Below are positions 1 through 4,941 of a stretch of DNA of 6,361 bases, one piece after another. Positions within the stretch are counted from its first letter, which is position 1. Every line of letters starts with the position of its first letter. The stretch is from Hyphomicrobiales bacterium (lineage in GTDB: Bacteria > Pseudomonadota > Alphaproteobacteria > Rhodobacterales > Rhodobacteraceae): the NCBI GenBank assembly GCA_003558415.1, contig PWLT01000401.1:1-6361 (forward strand), read 5' to 3'. The position numbers and the translations under genes were made by a program. The notes under the pieces were generated by a model. That model made no database searches and had not been told where the DNA came from. It saw only the letters and a program-made list of their open reading frames with translations.

Positions 1-702
1 ACCGCGATTCCCTGGCTGCTCGACGATGTCGAGCCGGTCATCGAGATGATCGCCGAGGCCGCGGGCGGCGTGCCCGTGGCGCTGGGCGTGCAGCGCCAAG
101 AGGAGGGGCGCTTCTTCAACTCCCTGGCGCTGATCGGGCCGGATGGCGAGGTTGGCGAGATCTACGACAAACATCATCTCGTCCCCTTCGGCGAGTACGT
201 CCCCTTCGGCGAGGTGCTCGCCGGCACGCGGCTGGGGGGAATGGCCGCGCGCCAGCTTGCCGGCTACAGCCCCGGCCCCGGACCGGCGCTGATGGATCTC
301 GGCCCGTCGGGGGTGGCGCTGCCGCTGATCTGCTATGAGGCGGTGTTCCCGCGGCTGCTGCGCGCCACGGCGCGCCCCGACTGGTTGTTGCAGGTAACCA
401 ATGACGCCTGGTTCGGCCGCGTCGCCGGGCCCTATCAGCATCTGGCGCAGGCGCGCTTCCGCGCCATCGAGATGGGGCTGCCGCTGGCGCGCGCGGCCAA
501 TACGGGCGTCTCGGCGGTGATCGACGCGCGCGGGCGGGTCATGGACGAGATCGGGCTGAACGAGGAGGGGTTCCTCGACGCAACGCTTCCGGGTTCGGCC
601 CCACCCACGCCCTTTGCGCGCCACGGCGAGGCGCCGCTGGCGCTGCTCCTGGCGGGGCTTCTTGCGGGGCTGGCGCTGTACCGCCGACGCGGGCGGCATT
701 GA
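1..702 (+). CDS. lnt: Apolipoprotein N-acyltransferase, C-terminal part (5' end outside window)
   Basis: Lnt transfers a fatty acyl chain from a phospholipid to the N-terminal cysteine of lipoproteins, the last step of lipoprotein maturation in the inner membrane. The reading frame is open from base 1, so the gene starts outside the window; the ATG at 46 is internal. The window begins at T-A-I-P, which in this family follows the catalytic Glu of the (P)ETAIP motif, so that Glu should be the codon just before base 1. The other two members of the Glu-Lys-Cys triad are visible: Lys in YDKHHLVPFGEYVP (bases 169-171) and Cys in PLICYE (bases 331-333). The nitrilase-like domain continues through VTNDAWFG and ARAANTGVS. 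The last ~25 residues form a Leu/Ala-rich segment (about bases 631-680) followed by RRRGR, fitting the C-terminal membrane helix of Lnt. It ends 88 bases before the metK start on the same strand. Identification is firm; only the missing 5' part cannot be judged. Confidence 0.95.
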   Translation, partial: TAIPWLLDDVEPVIEMIAEAAGGVPVALGVQRQEEGRFFNSLALIGPDGEVGEIYDKHHLVPFGEYVPFGEVLAGTRLGGMAARQLAGYSPGPGPALMDLGPSGVALPLICYEAVFPRLLRATARPDWLLQVTNDAWFGRVAGPYQHLAQARFRAIEMGLPLARAANTGVSAVIDARGRVMDEIGLNEEGFLDATLPGSAPPTPFARHGEAPLALLLAGLLAGLALYRRRGRH

Positions 703-727
703 CGCCCGGGCAGGCGGGGGGTAAGCG
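699..727 (+). promoter_or_regulatory. Possible metK promoter overlapping the lnt stop codon
   Basis: TTGACG at 699-704 matches the -35 element commonly used by alphaproteobacterial housekeeping sigma factors, and it contains the lnt TGA stop. A 17-base spacer leads to TAAGCG at 722-727, a weak -10. Transcription from here would start near 734, just before the riboswitch stem at 739, giving a transcript that begins almost at the aptamer. The good -35 and the spacing are seen directly. The -10 match is poor, so promoter activity is an inference, and metK could also be read through from lnt. Confidence 0.35.
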
Positions 728-738
728 CAACCTGTCGA

Positions 739-784
739 CCCGCCACAACGGCTTCCTGGCGTGGCGGGGGTTTTCAATGGAGCG
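739..784 (+). promoter_or_regulatory. SAM/SAH riboswitch in the metK leader
   Basis: The segment matches the SAM/SAH riboswitch, a very small H-type pseudoknot known from Rhodobacterales in front of metK. Stem P1 is a perfect 8-bp helix, CCCGCCAC (739-746) with GTGGCGGG (761-768). Its 14-base loop (747-760), AACGGCTTCCTGGC, is as I remember it identical to the loop in well-studied members of the class. Loop bases 751-756 (GCTTCC) can pair with GGAGC (779-783), which is also the Shine-Dalgarno of metK. Ligand binding should stabilise the pseudoknot and hide the ribosome-binding site, so high SAM would lower SAM synthetase translation. Sequence, structure, position and inferred taxon all agree. 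The control direction is taken from the known class, not shown by the sequence. Confidence 0.92.
779..783 (+). promoter_or_regulatory. metK Shine-Dalgarno, also the 3' pseudoknot strand
   Basis: GGAGC lies 7 bases before the ATG at 791 and is the only good ribosome-binding site there. It decides the metK start: a GTG at 761 is in frame but falls inside the riboswitch stem, upstream of this site. Confidence 0.8.
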
Positions 785-790
785 CTGCAA

Positions 791-1960
791 ATGTCCCGAC
801 AGAACTATCTTTTCACCTCCGAGTCGGTCTCGGAGGGCCACCCCGACAAGGTCTGCGACCGCATCTCGGATGCGGTGCTCGACGCCTTCCTCGCCGAGGA
901 ACCCATGGCCCGCGTCGGCTGCGAGACCTTCGCCACCAGCGGGTTGGTGGTGATCGGCGGCGAGGTCGGGCTGTCGGATCAGGAGCGGCTCAAGGACTTC
1001 ATGGGCCGCATCAGCCAGATCGCGCGCGACTGTATCCGCGATATTGGCTACGAGCAGGAAAAGTTCCACTGGAACACCTGCCATGTGCTCAACTTCCTGC
1101 ATGAGCAGTCCGCCCATATCTGGCAGGGCGTGGGCGGCAATCAGGGCGCGGGCGATCAGGGGATCATGTTCGGCTACGCCGTCGATGAAACCCCCGAGCT
1201 GATGCCCGCCCCGATCCACTATTCGCACAAGATCCTCAAGCGGCTGGCCGAGGTGCGCAAATCGGGCGCCGAGCCCATCCTGCGCCCCGACTCCAAGAGC
1301 CAGCTCACCCTGCGCTACGAAGGCGGCCGCCCCGTGGAGGTCGTTCAGTTGGTGCTTTCCACCCAGCATACCGACGAGAGCCAGACCTCCGACGAGATCC
1401 GCGCCGTGGTCGAGCCCTATATCCGCGAGGTGGTGCCCGCGGACTGGCTGACCGAGAACACCGAATGGCACGTCAACCCCACCGGCACCTTCGTCATCGG
1501 CGGCCCCGACGGCGACGCCGGGCTGACCGGGCGCAAGATCATCGTCGACACCTATGGCGGCGCGGCGCTGCACGGGGGCGGGGCGTTTTCGGGCAAGGAC
1601 CCGTCAAAGGTCGACCGCTCGGCGGCCTATGCGGCGCGCTATCTGGCCAAGAACGTCGTCGCCGCCGGGCTTGCACGGCGCTGCACGATCCAGCTGTCCT
1701 ATGCGATCGGCGTGGCGCGGCCGCTCTCGGTCTATGTCGACACCCACGGCACCGCCGAGCCTGACGAGGAAGCGATCGAGCGCGCCGTGGCCGAGGTGAT
1801 GGATCTCACGCCCACGGGGATCCGCGAGCATCTCCAGCTCAACCGCCCGATCTATCAGCGCACCTCCGCCTACGGCCATTTCGGGCGCGAGCCCGAGGCC
1901 GATGGGGGCTTCTCATGGGAGCGCACCGATCTGGTCGAGGCGCTGAAGAAGGCGCTCTGA
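791..1960 (+). CDS. metK: S-adenosylmethionine synthetase (methionine adenosyltransferase)
   Basis: MetK makes S-adenosylmethionine from methionine and ATP, releasing phosphate and pyrophosphate; it is a cytosolic homotetramer and supplies almost all cellular methyl groups. The 389-residue product is of normal length (E. coli 384). Family motifs run in order: [13 protein letters not shown] at 8-20, with His17 and Asp19 matching the catalytic His and Mg-binding Asp; GAGDQG at 119-124; RPDSKSQLT at 165-173; [14 protein letters not shown] at 237-250; the P-loop-like [19 protein letters not shown] at 262-280; and HFGR at 363-366. All look intact. ATG 791 was chosen because [12 protein letters not shown] begins as in other MetK proteins and the GGAGC site sits 7 bases upstream. 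The SAM/SAH riboswitch in front implies feedback by its own product. lnt lies upstream and rnd 79 bases downstream on the same strand. Confidence 0.98.
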   Translation: MSRQNYLFTSESVSEGHPDKVCDRISDAVLDAFLAEEPMARVGCETFATSGLVVIGGEVGLSDQERLKDFMGRISQIARDCIRDIGYEQEKFHWNTCHVLNFLHEQSAHIWQGVGGNQGAGDQGIMFGYAVDETPELMPAPIHYSHKILKRLAEVRKSGAEPILRPDSKSQLTLRYEGGRPVEVVQLVLSTQHTDESQTSDEIRAVVEPYIREVVPADWLTENTEWHVNPTGTFVIGGPDGDAGLTGRKIIVDTYGGAALHGGGAFSGKDPSKVDRSAAYAARYLAKNVVAAGLARRCTIQLSYAIGVARPLSVYVDTHGTAEPDEEAIERAVAEVMDLTPTGIREHLQLNRPIYQRTSAYGHFGREPEADGGFSWERTDLVEALKKAL

Positions 1961-1970
1961 GCGCAGCGCG

Positions 1971-1997
1971 GCGCGGGGGCATCTCATCCCCCCGCGC
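1971..1997 (+). terminator. Terminator-like GC hairpin after metK
   Basis: Eleven bases after the metK stop, GCGCGGGGG (1971-1979) pairs perfectly with CCCCCGCGC (1989-1997), a 9-bp all-GC stem around a 9-base loop. The DNA after it (TCGCAGGACG) has no T run, so it is not a classical intrinsic terminator. It could end or attenuate the metK transcript or protect its 3' end. The stem is certain; its function is inferred. Confidence 0.45.
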
Positions 1998-2039
1998 TCG
2001 CAGGACGAGACGGCGACAGGAACGGGCGAAACGCTTTAC

Positions 2040-3206
2040 ATGCAGACCCTTACGACCACCGAGGAGCTTGCCGCCTTCTGCGCACGCGCGCGCGCCGCTC
2101 CCTATGTCACGATCGACACCGAGTTCCTGCGCGAGCGCAGCTATTACGCCAAGCTGTGCCTGCTGCAGATGGCACTGCCCGGTCCGGAGGGACCGCAGGG
2201 CGGCGAGGCGGTTCTGGTCGATCCGATTGAGGGCGATCTCTCGCTCGATCCCTTTTACGAGCTTCTGCGCGACGAGAGTACGGTGAAGGTCCTGCACGCC
2301 GCGCGTCAGGATCTGGAGATCTTCTATATCGACGGGCGCACCCTGCCCCGCCCGCTCTTCGACACCCAGATCGCGGCAATGGTCTGCGGCTTCGGCGAAC
2401 AGGTCGGCTATGAGACGCTGGTGCGCAAGGTGGCGCGCGCCTCGCTCGACAAGACCTCGCGTTTCACCGACTGGTCGCGCCGACCGCTCTCGGAGGCGCA
2501 GAAGACCTATGCGCTGGCCGATGTCACGCATCTGCGGGTGATCTACGAGGAGCTCGCTCGCCAGATCGAGAAATCCGGCCGCCGCCCCTGGGTGGAGGAG
2601 GAGCTTGCCACGCTTGCCGATCCGGCAACCTATGTGGTCGATCCCGCCGATGCCTGGCGGCGGATCAAGACGCGCAATTCCTCGGGGCGGTTCCTGGCAG
2701 TGGTGCGCGAACTGGCCCGTTTCCGCGAGGAATACGCCCAGAGCCGCGACATCCCCCGCAACCGGGTGATGAAGGACGATGCGTTGATGGAGCTGGCCTC
2801 GACCCGTCCGCAGAGCATCGATGATCTCTCCCGCGCGCGGCTGCTGCTGCGCGATGCAAGGCGCGGCGAGATCGCCCAGGGCATCCTGCGCGCCGTCAAG
2901 ACGGGGATGGAGACGGCCGAGCTCCCCAGTGCCGAGGAGGGGCGCGCGCAGTTGCAGGTCAATCCGGCGCTGGCCGATCTGCTGCGGGTGCTGCTCAAGG
3001 CCAAGGCCGAAGAGGCGGGCGTGGCGCAGAAGCTGATCGCCAACAGCTCCGATCTCGACGCCATCGCCGCCGGAGAGCGCGACCTGCCCGCCCTACGCGG
3101 ATGGCGTCTGGCGGTGTTCGGAGCCGATGCATTGCGGCTGTGTGAGGGCGAGATCGCGCTATCGGCCAGGGGCAATGCGGTTCGCATCGTCGCGCTGACG
3201 GAGTGA
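2040..3206 (+). CDS. rnd: Ribonuclease D
   Basis: RNase D is a 3'-to-5' exoribonuclease of the DEDD family that trims tRNA 3' ends and some other small RNAs in the cytosol. The 388-residue length is normal. The DEDDy exonuclease domain fills roughly residues 1-175: Exo I as TIDTEFLRER with Asp26 and Glu28; Exo II as HAARQDLEIF with Asp91; Exo III as YALAD with Tyr157 and Asp161. All metal-binding acids and the tyrosine are present. An HRDC domain follows at about 212-290 (RFREEYAQSRDIPRNRVMKD), then a C-terminal helical region as in other RNase D proteins. The start MQTLTTTEELAAFC fits the family N-terminus, but the ribosome-binding site is weak: AGGA at 2018-2021 is 18 bases from the ATG. 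No promoter is obvious in the 79 bases after metK, so rnd may depend on read-through past the hairpin. Confidence 0.96.
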   Translation: MQTLTTTEELAAFCARARAAPYVTIDTEFLRERSYYAKLCLLQMALPGPEGPQGGEAVLVDPIEGDLSLDPFYELLRDESTVKVLHAARQDLEIFYIDGRTLPRPLFDTQIAAMVCGFGEQVGYETLVRKVARASLDKTSRFTDWSRRPLSEAQKTYALADVTHLRVIYEELARQIEKSGRRPWVEEELATLADPATYVVDPADAWRRIKTRNSSGRFLAVVRELARFREEYAQSRDIPRNRVMKDDALMELASTRPQSIDDLSRARLLLRDARRGEIAQGILRAVKTGMETAELPSAEEGRAQLQVNPALADLLRVLLKAKAEEAGVAQKLIANSSDLDAIAAGERDLPALRGWRLAVFGADALRLCEGEIALSARGNAVRIVALTE

Positions 3207-3221
3207 TGAACCTCGCGCCGA

Positions 3222-3241
3222 GCGCCTGACCGGTCACGCGC
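3222..3241. repeat. Near-perfect 20-base palindrome after rnd
   Basis: A perfect 10-base palindrome, TGACCGGTCA (3227-3236), is flanked by one C/C mismatch and then GCGC on both sides. It begins 16 bases after the rnd stop. As RNA it could form a short hairpin with a 4-base loop; as DNA it resembles a dimer-binding site. No T run follows, so a terminator role is possible but unproven. Confidence 0.4.
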
Positions 3242-3302
3242 AACTGGGTAGGCGCGGCGCCGTCCACGTCCGGCCATTTTCAGATCTGACCCAGCCATTC
3301 TT

Positions 3303-3438
3303 CGCGCATATGTGCAGCGGAGGAGTTCGCCCTGGAGCGAACGGCAAGACGGGTGCCCATCTGGACGGTTCGATGGACGGTGTGGGTTTCCGAAGTGAGG
3401 GGATCGCGCGGCGGGGTCCCGAGCCTGCAGATGCCGCG
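3303..3438. ncRNA. Candidate structured RNA, identity and strand unknown
   Basis: Long-range pairing could close a ~136-base element. CGC (3303-3305) pairs with GCG (3436-3438), GCAT (3306-3309) with ATGC (3431-3434), and TGCAG (3313-3317) with CTGCA (3425-3429), 12 pairs broken by one bulged base and a small internal loop. Inside lie hairpins at 3325-3342 (6-bp stem GTTCGC/GCGAAC, loop CCTGGA), 3343-3357 (GGCA/TGCC) and possibly 3357-3376 (CCATC/GATGG); the last two share base 3357 so cannot both form fully. In GC-rich DNA some of this will arise by chance, and the closing stem competes with the 3433-3488 inverted repeat. I do not recognise a family. This is a hypothesis, not an identification. 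Confidence 0.2.
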
Positions 3439-3488
3439 CGCACGGATCGACCGCACGGAGCTCATGGCTTCGGCCTGATGCGCGCGGC
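3433..3488. repeat. 10-bp perfect inverted repeat next to the small membrane gene's stop
   Basis: GCCGCGCGCA (3433-3442) is the exact reverse complement of TGCGCGCGGC (3479-3488), 36 bases apart. Inside is GGC-TTCG-GCC (3466-3475), a C(UUCG)G tetraloop hairpin if transcribed on the plus strand. The repeat begins 4 bases beyond the stop codon of the minus-strand gene at 3493, where a transcript end for that gene is expected; it could also catch read-through from rnd. Neither side has a T run. Confidence 0.5.
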
Positions 3489-3492
3489 TGAT

Positions 3493-3825
3493 TCAGTATC
3501 TGTCGTTCTCGCTGACGGGCTCGCTGACGGGAATGCGCACGGGCTCGGGTGAAAACGCATCGCCCATGGGCAGCCTGACCGGGCGCCCCCCGGCGGGCTC
3601 GTCACGCTCGGCCATGCCCATCACCGCAATCGCGAACTGCACCCCGGCAAAGACCAGCCCATTGAAGAAGACCAGCATGAACAGCGCCAGATAGCCGCCC
3701 GAAGTGTTGAAGATCAGGTGCTGGAGATTGCCCACATTGAGCCACAGCAGCCCGGCGACGAACACCGCCGCGATGGCAAAGCCGATGGCGACATTGCGGA
3801 TATACATGCGGACGAGTTCGGGCAT
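3493..3825 (-). CDS. Small two-helix membrane protein, unknown function
   Basis: I do not recognise this 110-residue protein. It has a short N-terminus (MPELVRMYIRN), then two hydrophobic stretches at about 11-30 (IRNVAIGFAIAAVFVAGLLW) and 43-69 (SGGYLALFMLVFFNGLVFAG onward), then a polar tail with prolines and acids (about 73-110) ending SENDRY. This suggests an inner-membrane hairpin with both ends on the same side. No catalytic motif is visible. The gene is well supported: AGGAG (3833-3837, minus strand) lies 7 bases before the ATG, which favours this start over the internal Met7. It follows nusB on the same strand after 93 bases, a looser spacing than within the rib genes, and a promoter-like pair at 3854-3881 suggests it can be transcribed separately. 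Whether it is functionally tied to the rib/nusB group is unknown. Confidence 0.8.
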   Translation of the reverse strand: MPELVRMYIRNVAIGFAIAAVFVAGLLWLNVGNLQHLIFNTSGGYLALFMLVFFNGLVFAGVQFAIAVMGMAERDEPAGGRPVRLPMGDAFSPEPVRIPVSEPVSENDRY

Positions 3826-3853
3826 GGCGCAGCTCCTGCATCTGATACATCAC

Positions 3854-3881
3854 AGGATAGGCTTTCCGGCCCGAACGGCAA
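3854..3881 (-). promoter_or_regulatory. Likely promoter for the small membrane protein gene
   Basis: On the minus strand TTGCCG (3881-3876) and TATCCT (3859-3854) are separated by 16 bases, a reasonable sigma-70-type pair for this group of bacteria. Transcription would start near 3846, giving a ~20-base leader that holds the AGGAG site. It lies in the gap after nusB, where an independent promoter makes sense. Confidence 0.45.
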
Positions 3882-3918
3882 CACCCGCGGGGCGGGGCAT
3901 TGTGCCGCAACCAGGGCC

Positions 3919-4383
3919 TCAGAACGCCTCGGGCCTGACCTCGCGCGCCATATGGTCGAGCACCGCGTTGACAAAGCGCGCCTCGCGCCCCTCGGGGAAG
4001 AAGGCGCGCGCCAGTTCGACGAATTCGTTGATCACCACCTTGGGCGGGGTTTCGCCCATATGCAGCTCGGCGCCAGCGGCGCGAAACAGCGCCCGCAGCG
4101 TCGGATCGATCCGCGCGATCGGCCATTTCTCAACCAGCGCCCGGTCGGTGAGCTGGTCGATCCAGCCCTGCGAGCTCACCGCATCGTCGAGCAGACGGCG
4201 GAAATGCGCGATATCGGCATCGGCGCTTTCCTCTCCGTCGTGAATGGCAGCGATGCGGTGATCCTCGAATTCGCGGCGCACCGAATCGACGCCCTGCCCC
4301 GCCGCCTCCATCTGAAAGAGCGCCTGCACCGCATAGAACCGCGCCGCCGAGCGCAGCCGCCTGGAATCGGGTTTGACGGTCAT
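3919..4383 (-). CDS. nusB: Transcription antitermination factor NusB
   Basis: NusB binds boxA RNA together with ribosomal protein S10 (NusE) and keeps RNA polymerase from terminating early, chiefly in rRNA operons. The 154-residue product is a normal-length, all-helical NusB protein. The basic N-terminus (SRRLRSAARFYAVQALFQME, about 7-26) corresponds to the arginine-rich boxA-contacting end. The conserved core IDPTLRALFRAAGAEL (92-107) and the family signature P-x-x-V-V-INEFVELARAF (114-129) with FVNAVLDHMA (137-146) are all present. Its ATG overlaps the ribH stop by 4 bases (4380-4383), the arrangement expected for translational coupling. A GGAGG at 4401-4397 is 13 bases upstream, somewhat far, so re-initiation after ribH probably matters. 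nusB directly after ribH is a common bacterial gene order. Confidence 0.96.
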   Translation of the reverse strand: MTVKPDSRRLRSAARFYAVQALFQMEAAGQGVDSVRREFEDHRIAAIHDGEESADADIAHFRRLLDDAVSSQGWIDQLTDRALVEKWPIARIDPTLRALFRAAGAELHMGETPPKVVINEFVELARAFFPEGREARFVNAVLDHMAREVRPEAF

Positions 4384-4937
4384 GCGCGCCCCGGCCCCTC
4401 CGTCGTGCCGTCATCGGCGATGCGGAACGATCCGGCGGGCGGCTTGAAACCCACATCGCGGCCCGCGCGCCGCCATTTGCGCGCCAGCGCGAGCAGGTGC
4501 AGCGCCGCGGCCGCCGCGCCGCCGCCCTTGTCCTGACGCTCGGGGTCGGCACGCACCAGCGCCTGGTCGCGGTTCTCCACCGTGAGGATGCCGTTGCCGA
4601 TGCACGTCCCTCCCAGCCCGAGCAGCGTCAGCCCGCGCGAGGAGTCGTTGCACACCGTCTCGTAATGCGTCGTCTCGCCACGGATCACGCAGCCCAGCGC
4701 CACATAGGCGTCGAAATTCGCATGCTCATGCGCCAGCGCGATGGCGGGCGGCACCTCCAGCGCACCGGGCACCTCGACGACCTCCCACTCGGCCCCGGCG
4801 GCATCGAGCGCCGCCTTTGCGCCCCGGATGAGATCGTCGGCGATGTCGCGATAGAAGGGTGCCACGACGATGAGCACCTTCACGGGGGCGTCGAACTCGG
4901 GCAGCGGCATCGCTGTTTCGGTCTGTTTCGCGGCCAT
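4380..4937 (-). CDS. ribH: 6,7-dimethyl-8-ribityllumazine synthase
   Basis: RibH joins 3,4-dihydroxy-2-butanone 4-phosphate, the product of the gene just upstream, with the ribitylamino-pyrimidinedione to give lumazine, the substrate of RibE. Family motifs are clear: VVAPFYRDI at 24-32, with an aromatic at the usual substrate-stacking place; VPGALEVP at 56-63; GCVIRGETTHYE at 82-93, with the catalytic His at 91; CNDSSRGL at 96-103; and NGILTVENRDQALVRA at 115-130. The 185 residues exceed the ~155 of many lumazine synthases because of a ~9-residue N-terminal lead and a ~20-residue polar tail (FKPPAGSFRIADDGTTEGP). The start at 4937 is favoured over Met10 because AAGGAG (4950-4945) is 7 bases upstream. 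The tail overlaps the start of nusB by 4 bases. Confidence 0.97.
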   Translation of the reverse strand: MAAKQTETAMPLPEFDAPVKVLIVVAPFYRDIADDLIRGAKAALDAAGAEWEVVEVPGALEVPPAIALAHEHANFDAYVALGCVIRGETTHYETVCNDSSRGLTLLGLGGTCIGNGILTVENRDQALVRADPERQDKGGGAAAAALHLLALARKWRRAGRDVGFKPPAGSFRIADDGTTEGPGRA

Positions 4938-4941
4938 GGAT

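Larger units (their letters stand above)
3207..3492. other. Convergent gap between rnd and the minus-strand group; no supported protein gene
   Basis: This 286-base stretch separates two convergent genes. Reading frames here are short, lack a ribosome-binding site or run into neighbouring genes, and resemble no family I know. It is rich in self-complementary DNA: a near-perfect 20-base palindrome right after rnd, a 10-base palindrome TCAGATCTGA at 3280-3289, a hairpin at 3325-3342 (GTTCGC/GCGAAC), a 4-bp hairpin at 3343-3357 (GGCA/TGCC), and a large inverted repeat at 3433-3488. TGGACGG occurs twice, at 3362-3368 and 3374-3380. It could hold transcription ends for both sides, a small RNA, or both. 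I cannot match it to 6S RNA, SRP RNA, tmRNA or RNase P RNA. Confidence 0.6.

Noticed and set aside
761..790. Upstream in-frame GTG start for metK adding ten residues ([10 protein letters not shown])
   Set aside because: It lies in the P1 stem of the riboswitch, upstream of the only good ribosome-binding site, and the extra residues do not fit MetK N-termini.
539..1573. 344-codon open frame on the minus strand
   Set aside because: It runs antisense through metK and the end of lnt, both of which have intact family motifs; such mirror frames are usual in GC-rich DNA with strong third-position bias.
1839..2531. 230-codon minus-strand frame across the metK-rnd junction
   Set aside because: Antisense to two well-identified genes, without a family match.
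3362..3380. TGGACGG repeated twice as a possible repeat array
   Set aside because: Only two copies, 12 bases apart, with diverged following bases; no array.
3234..3443. Minus-strand 69-codon frame in the convergent gap
   Set aside because: No convincing ribosome-binding site or known domain; the palindromes and hairpins in the same DNA fit non-coding sequence better.
3303..3488. 6S RNA, SRP RNA, tmRNA or RNase P RNA in the convergent gap
   Set aside because: I could not find the SRP GGAAG/AGCA core, the RNase P conserved core or a tRNA-like end, and I could not fit the 6S layout with confidence; left only as an unassigned candidate.
3310..3552. Plus-strand 80-codon frame in the convergent gap
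   Set aside because: Low-complexity Gly/Arg/Ala composition, overlaps the end of the supported minus-strand gene, and resembles no family. AGGAG-like bases at 3320-3325 lie after its start, not before it.
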